From positions 1-64,000 of the forward strand of contig JAEUUT010000044.1 of NCBI GenBank assembly GCA_016787415.1: 64,000 nucleotides of DNA, written 5' to 3'. This document shows positions 44,540 to 51,155 of the stretch, one piece after another. This stretch comes from Saprospiraceae bacterium (GTDB lineage Bacteria > Bacteroidota > Bacteroidia > Chitinophagales > Saprospiraceae). Below the pieces are notes generated by a model. It ran no database searches. It had not been told where the DNA came from and was given only the letters and a program-made list of their open reading frames with translations. A program made the position numbers and the translations under genes. Within the stretch, counting starts at the first letter, position 1. Each line of letters opens with the position of its first letter.

Positions 44540-44596
44540 ATGCCAAAACCTGTTACAATTAAAATCAAAAACGGCACCGTACGCGTTTCTCGCTAA
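44540..44596 (+). CDS. Possible 18-codon ORF
   Basis: ATG to TAA, encoding MPKPVTIKIKNGTVRVSR, a basic amphipathic-strand-like peptide. It lies on its own between the candidate RNA and a strong terminator at 44671-44713, so some short transcript ends here. A weak -7-like TACTTTCA precedes it. There is no other evidence that it is translated. Confidence 0.3.
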   Translation: MPKPVTIKIKNGTVRVSR

Positions 44597-44670
44597 CATT
44601 CTTGCCGGGCTCCATTGAACAGGCCACTTGGAAAACCATTAATTCGATTACACATCCATTTGGATTATAT

Positions 44671-44713
44671 GACGGAAAGTCCTGTCTGAAGCGGCAGGAC
44701 TTTCTGTATTTTT
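44671..44713 (+). terminator. Intrinsic terminator
   Basis: GGAAAGTCCTGTC and GGCAGGACTTTCT form a 12-13 base stem (one G-T pair) with a 6-base loop, followed by GTATTTTTAT. It ends whatever transcript covers 44540-44596 and insulates the TonB-domain gene. Confidence 0.75.
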
Positions 44714-44742
44714 ATCCGTTACCTACCTCCGGTTCAAGTGTA

Positions 44743-44750
44743 TATCTTTG
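44743..44750 (+). promoter_or_regulatory. Predicted -7 element (TATCTTTG) for the TonB-domain gene
   Basis: An exact TAnnTTTG match, 95 bases before the chosen start and just after the terminator. Confidence 0.55.
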
Positions 44751-44845
44751 CAGCAATTCTGCGGGTGAACACCCAAAGATGCTATAAAATCTGTAACCTC
44801 TTTTGTTTGCACCGAACTGCTTATGCCCCTGGGGCTCTTAAAAAC

Positions 44846-45946
44846 ATGAAACCGGTCGTTTGTTTTGCCTTGCTTTGCTGCTTCTGCTCGCTTTCCTACG
44901 CTCAGAATGCTTCTCCTGCCGACACCACTATTTATGAAATAACGGATGTGCCTGCATATCCTCTGATGGCCAGTTGCGATCCGGCACGCCACCCCTCGTG
45001 GGCGCTCGACAGCATTCGTCGTTGTGCCGAAGCACAATTGCTGAGCATCCTTTCCAATAATATTCGCTATCCGGCGGAGGCCGCCGATGGCAATATTCAG
45101 GGCACGGTGGTTACCTCGTTTGTGGTAGAACCCAATGGTCGTATGAGCAACTATACCTTGCTGAAAGATATTGGAGGCGGCTGTGGCCCAGAAGCCATTC
45201 GTGTGCTCAAAGCATTCGACGAAGCCGGGCTTCGCTGGCAACCAGCCCAGATGGCAGGCAAACCTGTGCGCATGCGCCAGTCGCTGCCATTGCGATTTCG
45301 TCTGAAAGAGGCGCTTCCTTATTATCTCAGCGAAAACAACGACACGATTTACACTGTACTGGATGTGGCGCCGGCGTTTCGGTACGGTATCGATTCCCTG
45401 ACAAATTTTACGATCAATAAACTGGCCTACCCGCAGCGCTACCTCGACAGTTGCAAAACCGGTATCATTGAAATGAGTCTGCTGATACGCCCGGATGGCA
45501 CTATTCATGTAGATAACCAACTGGATTTCAGCAATTTAGGCTACGACTTTCAATGGCAAGCGATTCGGCTGGCCAACCAGACGAGCGGATTGTGGGCGCC
45601 CGGCCAGTACAAAGGCCGGCAGGTGGCTACCACCCAGCCCCTGCGCGTGTTGTTCAAATCGGACAAACGCGGTTGTGCTACCGCCAATCAACGCTTCGAT
45701 CAGGCCATATTGCTGGCCGACGAGGGTGCTGCTTTGCTGGAAAAAAATCAGGAAGACGCGGCCATTGCCAAATGGACTGAAGCGCTCAAACTGCACCCCG
45801 ACAACACGGAAATTCTCTACTACCGCGGAAATGCATACCTGAACCAGAATAAAAAAGAAGAAGCCTGTCAGGATTTTAACCGCATCAAGGAGCGCATGGG
45901 GAACACCTGGTTTGAGCCGTTGAGGCGCCTTTTTTGCGGTTGGTGA
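44846..45946 (+). CDS. Exported protein with TonB C-terminal domain and TPR
   Basis: A 366-residue protein starting MKPVVCFALLCCFC, with a signal peptide ending SYAQ; the longer frame begins upstream of the promoter-proximal region and lacks a signal. Residues about 70-165 match a TonB C-terminal domain (GNIQGTVVTSFVVEPNGRMS, LKAFDEAGLRWQPAQMAGKP); a second, weaker copy follows (MSLLIRPDGTIHVDN). The last 90 residues contain TPR helices (DAAIAKWTEALKLHPDNTEI, YRGNAYLNQNKKEEACQDFN). There is no TonB membrane anchor or Pro-rich linker, so it is not a classic energy transducer. A periplasmic adaptor role is inference. Confidence 0.8.
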   Translation: MKPVVCFALLCCFCSLSYAQNASPADTTIYEITDVPAYPLMASCDPARHPSWALDSIRRCAEAQLLSILSNNIRYPAEAADGNIQGTVVTSFVVEPNGRMSNYTLLKDIGGGCGPEAIRVLKAFDEAGLRWQPAQMAGKPVRMRQSLPLRFRLKEALPYYLSENNDTIYTVLDVAPAFRYGIDSLTNFTINKLAYPQRYLDSCKTGIIEMSLLIRPDGTIHVDNQLDFSNLGYDFQWQAIRLANQTSGLWAPGQYKGRQVATTQPLRVLFKSDKRGCATANQRFDQAILLADEGAALLEKNQEDAAIAKWTEALKLHPDNTEILYYRGNAYLNQNKKEEACQDFNRIKERMGNTWFEPLRRLFCGW

Positions 45947-46006
45947 GGGTAAAAACTTTACAATTACTTAAACCTTGCATAAAATCATGCTGCCCTAAAG
46001 GGACTC

Positions 46007-46014
46007 TACCTTTG
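46007..46014 (+). promoter_or_regulatory. Predicted -7 element (TACCTTTG) of the two-component operon
   Basis: An exact TAnnTTTG match only six bases before the ATG at 46021, which would place the transcript start at or near the start codon (leaderless mRNA). Confidence 0.5.
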
Positions 46015-46020
46015 CGGCGT

Positions 46021-46722
46021 ATGAAGAACAACATGAGAGAGTCCGCTGCCAAGAAAATTCTCATCGTCGACGACGAGCCGGATATCCTTGAATTCCTGCA
46101 GTACAACCTGCGCAAGGAAGGCTTTGACGTGCTTACCGCCAACGACGGCAAGCACGCCATTGAAGTAGCGGAAAAAACCAAACCGCATCTGATTATCCTC
46201 GATATCATGATGCCCGAACTCGACGGCGTGGAAACCTGCCGTATCCTGCGCAGCAGAAAAGAGTTTGCCGATACGCCGGTGGCATTTCTCACCGCCCGCG
46301 ACGAGGATTTCTCCCAAATAACAGCCCTCGACGTGGGCGGCGACGACTACATCACCAAGCCGATCAAACCCCGGGTGCTCATCAGCCGCATTCAGGCCCT
46401 GCTGCGCCGCGCCAATCGTAGCAGTGATAATGACCAGGAACCCATCCATGTACACGACCTGGTGATCGACAAACAAAAAGTGCTGGTATTCAGAGGTGAA
46501 CAGGCCATCGAACTTCCACGTAAAGAGTTTGAAATCCTGTGGCTGTTGGCGTCCAAACCCGGCCGTGTGTTCACCCGTGAGGAAATATTTGATAAAATCT
46601 GGGGCGCCGATGTCATCGTCGGCAACCGCACCATTGACGTGCATATCCGCAAACTCCGCGAACGCCTCGGCGAAGAATATATCAAGACGATGAAAGGCAT
46701 CGGCTACAAGTTTGAATTTTGA
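46021..46722 (+). CDS. OmpR/PhoB-family response regulator
   Basis: A 233-residue regulator. The receiver domain (10-125) has the acidic pair in ILIVDDEPD, the phosphoacceptor Asp in IILDIMMPELDG, Thr in FLTARDE and Lys in YITKPIKP. The DNA-binding winged helix (about 140-230) has PRKEFEILWLLASKPGRVFT and VDVHIRKLRERLG-type motifs (IDVHIRKLRERLGEEYIKTM). The ATG at 46021 follows the -7 box directly, and in-frame starts further up lie before the promoter. It overlaps the kinase start by one base (TGATG), so the pair is translationally coupled. Confidence 0.93.
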   Translation: MKNNMRESAAKKILIVDDEPDILEFLQYNLRKEGFDVLTANDGKHAIEVAEKTKPHLIILDIMMPELDGVETCRILRSRKEFADTPVAFLTARDEDFSQITALDVGGDDYITKPIKPRVLISRIQALLRRANRSSDNDQEPIHVHDLVIDKQKVLVFRGEQAIELPRKEFEILWLLASKPGRVFTREEIFDKIWGADVIVGNRTIDVHIRKLRERLGEEYIKTMKGIGYKFEF

Positions 46723-47771
46723 TGTTTAAGAACCAGACACCTCGTCAACTCTCCTTTTATATAGCGGCGGTTTCGGCTACTATCGTGGTCGCGCTGTTGT
46801 TTTTGCTGGAAATAACCGGGCTGTTCCGGATTTCAATCGCGCAGATCATTGCCGTTTTTGCCCTGGTTTTCACGGTTTCCTTTATTGCCAATTTCTACCT
46901 GATTCGCTACTATATTTTTCGGCGTATCAAATTGATTTACAAGATTATACATCGCCACAAACTCCCTTCCGACTTCAAGGCCGACAAGATCGCGATGAGC
47001 CGAAATATCCTCGATGAGGTGGAGCGCGAAGTGGATGAGTGGGCCGAACGCCACAACCAGGATTTTGAAGAACTCGAACGCCTGGCATCCTATCGCCGCA
47101 GGTTTATCGGCGACGTGTCGCACGAACTTAAAACGCCCATTTTTAATATCCAGGGATTTATCCATACCCTGCTCGACGGCGCTATCAACGACCCAAAAGT
47201 GAATATGTCGTTTCTGCAACGCGCCGCCAAAAATGCCGACCGCCTGCAAGCCATTGTAGAAGACCTCGAAACGATCAACAAACTCGAAGCAGGTCAAATG
47301 GTGCTCGATCTGCGCGAATTCGATATCCACGACCTGACTGAAGAGGTGTTTGCCGACCTGGAAATGCGCGCCGAAGAACGAAAGGTCCGGCTCATTTTCA
47401 AGGAAGGCGCCAACCAGCACTTCCGTGTGCGTGCCGACAAGGAAAACATCCGCCAGGTGCTGATGAATCTCATCCACAATTCCATTAAATATGGCAAGGA
47501 AGGCGGCGTGACGAAGGTCAGTTTTTACGACATGGAAACCTTCGTACTGGTGGAAATCAGCGACAACGGCATTGGCATCGATCCAGAACACCTCGACCAC
47601 CTGTTCGACCGCTTCTACCGTGCAGATAAAAGCCGCTCGCGCGACGCTGGCGGTACAGGATTAGGACTTTCCATCGTGAAACACATCGTGGAGGCGCACA
47701 AACAAACCGTCAATGTGCGCAGCACCCAGAGCCAGGGTTCTACGTTCGGCTTTACGCTGGAAAAAGCGTAG
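46722..47771 (+). CDS. PhoR-like sensor histidine kinase
   Basis: A 349-residue membrane kinase. Two hydrophobic helices lie near the N-terminus (about 8-35 and 42-62) with almost no periplasmic loop, so it probably senses something in or near the membrane. A short linker precedes the H-box (RRFIGDVSHELKTPIFNIQG), then N-box (VLMNLIHNSIKYGKEGG), G1 (ISDNGIGIDPEHLDHLF), F and G2 boxes (GTGLGLSIVKHIVEAHKQT). All catalytic boxes are intact. The ATG overlaps the regulator stop. A phosphate-type PhoR role is only a guess from similarity. Confidence 0.92.
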   Translation: MFKNQTPRQLSFYIAAVSATIVVALLFLLEITGLFRISIAQIIAVFALVFTVSFIANFYLIRYYIFRRIKLIYKIIHRHKLPSDFKADKIAMSRNILDEVEREVDEWAERHNQDFEELERLASYRRRFIGDVSHELKTPIFNIQGFIHTLLDGAINDPKVNMSFLQRAAKNADRLQAIVEDLETINKLEAGQMVLDLREFDIHDLTEEVFADLEMRAEERKVRLIFKEGANQHFRVRADKENIRQVLMNLIHNSIKYGKEGGVTKVSFYDMETFVLVEISDNGIGIDPEHLDHLFDRFYRADKSRSRDAGGTGLGLSIVKHIVEAHKQTVNVRSTQSQGSTFGFTLEKA

Positions 47772-47772
47772 A

Positions 47773-47838
47773 CTGAAACACGGATTGCGCGGGTTGAAAC
47801 ACGGATTGCGCGGATTTGGGACGGATTTGCGCGGATTT
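47773..47838. repeat. CACGGATTGCGCGG direct repeats between convergent genes
   Basis: Three units of ACACGGATTGCGCGG and ACGGATTTGCGCGGATTT fill the 66-base gap from two bases after the kinase stop to the CutA stop. It is the single-arm form of the family at 5516-5685. Confidence 0.85.
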
Positions 47839-48167
47839 TATTCGGTTTCATCGGAGGCAAGGCGTACACTCTCTTCGATCCATTTTTCATAGGCTGCATT
47901 GGCCCTTGTTTCGAACCTCATGATGCAGGGCGTATCGTATGGGTGCAGGCGGGTGATTTCCATTTCAAGCCCTTTTTCCAGCGCCAGACTGGTTTTTAAG
48001 ATGCTGACCCACTCGGCGTCGTGTTGCACGGCGCCGTCCCACCAGTATGCACTTTGAATAGGAAAAGTGTTGGCACATGCCGCCCAGCGCTCCTGTACAA
48101 GGTGGTCGGAAATGCTGCGGGCAGTGGCTTCATCCGGGTGTGTGATGTAAAAGATCAAAAATGCCAT
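47838..48167 (-). CDS. cutA: CutA1-like divalent cation tolerance protein
   Basis: A 109-residue protein of the CutA1 family, small trimeric ferredoxin-fold proteins. Family features are FYITHPDEATARSISDHLVQ, RWAACANTFPIQSAYWWDG, ILKTSLALEKGLEMEITRLH, and HPYDTPCIMRFE. A Cys in AACANT is at the usual place. Copper tolerance was proposed from E. coli work but the biochemical role is uncertain. No metal transporter is nearby. Confidence 0.9.
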   Translation of the reverse strand: MAFLIFYITHPDEATARSISDHLVQERWAACANTFPIQSAYWWDGAVQHDAEWVSILKTSLALEKGLEMEITRLHPYDTPCIMRFETRANAAYEKWIEESVRLASDETE

Positions 48168-48220
48168 CGGCGGTGGTCGGCGTTTGCGAAATATTAAGAA
48201 CGGCGCGCTGTGATTCCGAT

Positions 48221-48228
48221 TATTTTTG
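48221..48228 (+). promoter_or_regulatory. Predicted -7 element (TATTTTTG) for the thioredoxin-like gene
   Basis: An exact TAnnTTTG match, 30 bases before the start codon. Confidence 0.55.
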
Positions 48229-48258
48229 TGTCAAATTTTTCACCGATATTTTCAGAAC

Positions 48259-48792
48259 ATGAAAAAAACACTCGTCGCCGGCCTCCTGCTTGTCACAGCA
48301 GCATGGATGATGGCATTTCGCCCCGCACCAGCACCTCCCGCTACCCTGAAATGGTACACCTGGGAAGAGGCCGTTGAACTCAACAAAACCAAACCGAAAA
48401 AAATGTTTGTGGATGTGTACACCGACTGGTGTGGCTGGTGCAAAAAGATGGATAAATCCACTTTTGCCGATCCTGCCGTGGCGGCATATCTGGCCGAAAA
48501 TTTTTATCCTGTAAAATTGAATGCGGAACAGAAAGCCGACATTCAGTTTGCCGGCGAAACCTTCAAATATATGGAAAATGAAGGTGGCCGCGGCGGCGTG
48601 CATACCCTTGCCTATTCGTTGCTGGATGGCAAAATGGGATACCCTGCAATGGTGTACCTCAATGAAAAATTTGAGCGCATCATGATCTCTCCGGGATACA
48701 AAGAGGTGCCGGCCATGTTGAAAGAACTCAAATTCGCGGCTGAAGAGCAGTATACGAAGACGACCTGGGATGCGTATAATGCAGCAAACTGA
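48259..48792 (+). CDS. Periplasmic thioredoxin-like protein
   Basis: A 177-residue protein with a signal peptide (MKKTLVAGLLLVTAAWMMAF). The thioredoxin fold contains the redox site DWCGWCKKMD, with KKMFVDVYT before it and a cis-Pro in GYPAMVYLNE. The CGWC pair and following K-x-M-D match the DUF255/thioredoxin_7 type found in envelope proteins. It likely reduces or shuffles disulfides, possibly for cytochrome maturation or oxidative repair; the partner is unknown. The start at 48259 is chosen because it gives the signal peptide. Confidence 0.87.
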   Translation: MKKTLVAGLLLVTAAWMMAFRPAPAPPATLKWYTWEEAVELNKTKPKKMFVDVYTDWCGWCKKMDKSTFADPAVAAYLAENFYPVKLNAEQKADIQFAGETFKYMENEGGRGGVHTLAYSLLDGKMGYPAMVYLNEKFERIMISPGYKEVPAMLKELKFAAEEQYTKTTWDAYNAAN

Positions 48793-48894
48793 GAGATTTA
48801 AGATTTAAGATTACATGATTTAAGATTTTAGAAGGAGGGCATCTCGGATAAATCTAAAATCTTAAATCATGTAATCTTAAATCTTAAATCTATT
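48791..48894. repeat. GATTTAAGATT hairpin between convergent genes
   Basis: The left arm GAGATTTAAGATTTAAG, then ATTACATGATTTAAGATTTT, a loop AGGAGGGCATCTCGG, and the complementary right arm. It begins within the stop region of the thioredoxin-like gene and ends in the haloperoxidase-like stop. An almost identical copy lies 1.7 kb away at 50467-50569. Confidence 0.93.
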
Positions 48895-50326
48895 TCTTCC
48901 AGGGCAGTTCCAGCACGCGCTGTGCGGCTACCTCACCCATACGAATGCCTTCATCGCAGTCCATACGGAAGTGAACGCCGAGCGGAATACGCGAGTACGC
49001 ATCCTCTTCTGCCATAGCGCGCAGCGACGACAGGGTACGCGGTATACCCATGAACTCTGTACGGTCGTGGTGGCAGTTGTCTACAAATGAATAGGTGCCA
49101 GGGTGCTTTTCATTGAATTCAAAGAACGAAGACAGGATTTTGCCGCCTGCGCCGCCAAAACCGGAGTGACCGGATGGATAGGCCGGGAAAGCAGGCGTGA
49201 TGCCCTGGGTGTTGGTGATCGGATTGTTCAGGCAGGTGCTGAAATCGGCGGCTTCCGGAATATTCCGGGATACCACGCGGCGGATGTACGATACCGGGCG
49301 CTCGATGTTGTACACGTATTTAGACTGCCAGATACCCACGCTGATGTCGTTGAGTGTCATGCCTAATTTGGCGTACAGTTCCACGGTTTCTGTCAGGTTG
49401 AACCCTTCTTTGGCGACCAACTGATTGGCTACCGCTACGAGGCGTGCCGGTGGTGAAAATGTCAGTCCTAGAATGTCATCACTCCAGAATTCAGCCAGCC
49501 AGCGTTCCTGGAACGCATTTACACCTGCGTTTTGCTTGATGGTTTTTACGCGGGAATACACTTCCATTGCCTGCGAGTAGAACAACGATTGCGGGTCTTC
49601 GCTATAAGGAATGGGTTTGCGCGCCAGTTGGTCGTTTTCAGGAAGTGCAAACGTGCGCACCTGACCCCAGAACGGGAACAGGCCGCTTACAAAATCCGGG
49701 AAAGTTGGCTCCCACAGGCCCGGTCCGTGCGGCGCGGTGTAAGGTGGTTGCGGGTTCAGGAAAGCGTTGTGTGCAGCCAGGTCTTTTTCTTCCCACTCGT
49801 ATACGGCTTGCGCAACTTCGCGGCCGCGTTTTTCCGAACGATCCAGAATTTCAGGTGTTGTTTCGTTGGCAAACTGATCGTGCATTTGAATGCGCGTCTG
49901 CTCGATCTGGTCGTACAGGTTGGCGTGTGTCGCTTCCATATGGAAAAAGAAGCGGCGCATCAAATAGGCGTATGATTCATTGATCACTGCCGGCCAGTAG
50001 TACTCCTGGCTTTCATCGTATGCTGGAATTTCCAGATCAGGGAATTGATTCGCCAGGGAGTTGTAGCCCGGCATGCCAGGTACTACGGCTTCGTATGCCG
50101 AAAAACCCATGTAACCCAGTGCATGTGGCACGGGGCCCGGGCGATAACCTACCGCATAACGGTCGATTTTGAGGAATACCTCGTTCCAGCGAAGGACAGT
50201 GGAATTGTCGAATTGATCGACCGTTGCACGCGGCTGTGGGACTTCTATCTCTTTACAGGATTGAACGAAGAGCACTACCAGCGCCGCCAGCAACAAGACG
50301 GCTTTAGAATGTTGAAGTACTTTCAT
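48890..50326 (-). CDS. Vanadium-dependent haloperoxidase-like lipoprotein
   Basis: A 478-residue protein with a lipoprotein signal (VVLFVQSC). The PAP2/vanadium haloperoxidase signature is complete: K-x(6)-RP in KYVYNIERPVSYIR, PSGHSG in FPAYPSGHSGFGG, and SR-x(5)-H-x(3)-D in SRIPLGVHFRMDCDEG. These residues bind vanadate or phosphate. Bacteroidota homologues are mostly uncharacterised; the enzyme could be a haloperoxidase or an acid phosphatase. The lipoprotein signal puts it in the envelope. It has its own -7 element at 50374-50381. Confidence 0.88.
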   Translation of the reverse strand: MKVLQHSKAVLLLAALVVLFVQSCKEIEVPQPRATVDQFDNSTVLRWNEVFLKIDRYAVGYRPGPVPHALGYMGFSAYEAVVPGMPGYNSLANQFPDLEIPAYDESQEYYWPAVINESYAYLMRRFFFHMEATHANLYDQIEQTRIQMHDQFANETTPEILDRSEKRGREVAQAVYEWEEKDLAAHNAFLNPQPPYTAPHGPGLWEPTFPDFVSGLFPFWGQVRTFALPENDQLARKPIPYSEDPQSLFYSQAMEVYSRVKTIKQNAGVNAFQERWLAEFWSDDILGLTFSPPARLVAVANQLVAKEGFNLTETVELYAKLGMTLNDISVGIWQSKYVYNIERPVSYIRRVVSRNIPEAADFSTCLNNPITNTQGITPAFPAYPSGHSGFGGAGGKILSSFFEFNEKHPGTYSFVDNCHHDRTEFMGIPRTLSSLRAMAEEDAYSRIPLGVHFRMDCDEGIRMGEVAAQRVLELPWKK

Positions 50327-50373
50327 GAAATTAAAATTTTGGTGAGTAGATTAAAAACGGGGCAAATATCGTA

Positions 50374-50381
50374 CAAAAATA
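50374..50381 (-). promoter_or_regulatory. Predicted -7 element (TATTTTTG) for the haloperoxidase-like gene
   Basis: An exact TAnnTTTG match, 48 bases before the start. Confidence 0.5.
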
Positions 50382-50466
50382 TTATGTTTTTACCTTAATT
50401 CGGCATTAAAATATGCCGTTCCCTTGTTCAAAGGGATCGAAAAGCGCATGAGAACAACCTTTCTTT

Positions 50467-50569
50467 TTTGATTTAAGATTTAAGATTACATGATGTAAGA
50501 TTTTAGAAAGAGGGCATCTCGGATAAATCTAAAATCTTAAATCATGTAATCTTAAATCTTAAATCTATA
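50467..50569. repeat. GATTTAAGATT hairpin, second copy
   Basis: It matches 48791-48894 in both arms and in the loop (GAGGGCATCTCGGATAAATC), with few changes, one of which (ATGATGTAAG) is not compensated in the other arm. It lies between the haloperoxidase-like gene start and the Dabb gene stop. Confidence 0.93.
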
Positions 50570-50570
50570 A

Positions 50571-50981
50571 TCACCGCTTCGGCCCTTCCGAATCATACAC
50601 AATCACCTTTTCCCACAAATGGGCGTAATTCTCCACGAATTTAAGGTGAATCGGGTGTTTCTGATACACTTCCTCTTCTTCCTTGTTTTTAAAAAAACAC
50701 AGCCAGGAAACGGCATAACTGCGGTCGATGACGCCCCGGTTTGTATCCGCTGGAGTACCAATATGACACATTTTAATGGTTGGAACAGCGCTCAGACCAT
50801 CCAGGCCTTCGATTAGTTTGGCGCGGTCGGCTTCATTGCCCGGGTTTTTCAGCCAGAAATAAACATGGTGGATAAATATGGTCTTTTTATTTTTTTCCAG
50901 ATCAGGAAGCGCCGGAATCGTCACAGCGGCTGCGGCCAAAGAAGTGTTGGCGAGGAATGAACGTCGGGTAACTTTTTTCAT
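50571..50981 (-). CDS. Dabb (stress-responsive alpha/beta barrel) protein with Tat signal
   Basis: A 136-residue protein. The start MKKVTRRSFLANTSL gives a twin-arginine signal (RRSFL) followed by AAAAVTIPAL. The Dabb domain follows: IHHVYFWLKNPGNEADRAKL, SYAVSWLCFFKNKEEEEVY, QKHPIHLKFVENY. Dabb proteins are small dimeric barrels, some acting as cyclases or ligand binders; export by Tat suggests a folded, perhaps cofactor-bearing, periplasmic form. The longer frame upstream does not add a conserved region. Confidence 0.85.
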   Translation of the reverse strand: MKKVTRRSFLANTSLAAAAVTIPALPDLEKNKKTIFIHHVYFWLKNPGNEADRAKLIEGLDGLSAVPTIKMCHIGTPADTNRGVIDRSYAVSWLCFFKNKEEEEVYQKHPIHLKFVENYAHLWEKVIVYDSEGPKR

Positions 50982-51054
50982 GTGCAAGATGTAAACGTTT
51001 GATTTTGAATAAGTAAAAGGAAAAATGGAGGCGAACTCGACAATAGCCCCCAAA

Positions 51055-51097
51055 ACAGACATGAGCCACTCCCTCAAGCGGGAAGGCTCATGTCTGT
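51055..51097 (-). terminator. Intrinsic terminator-like hairpin after the SprB-like gene
   Basis: ACAGACATGAGCC and GGCTCATGTCTGT form a perfect 13-base stem with a 17-base loop; on the minus strand TTTTGGGG follows. It lies 58 bases after the stop. GATAAC direct repeats (51127-51155) lie between the two. Confidence 0.7.
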
Positions 51098-51126
51098 CTT
51101 ATTTTCAGTCTCAGGAGCAAGCATCC

Positions 51127-51155
51127 TGATAACAGATAACCGATAACTGATAACC
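51127..51155. repeat. GATAAC direct repeats
   Basis: Four tandem copies of TGATAAC/AGATAAC/CGATAAC lie immediately 3' of the SprB-like stop; single-arm phrase repeat. Confidence 0.75.

Noticed and set aside
44720..44760. tRNA-like GGTTCAAG motif
   Set aside because: No acceptor stem, anticodon arm or CCA-adjacent pairing surrounds it; the site is a promoter region.
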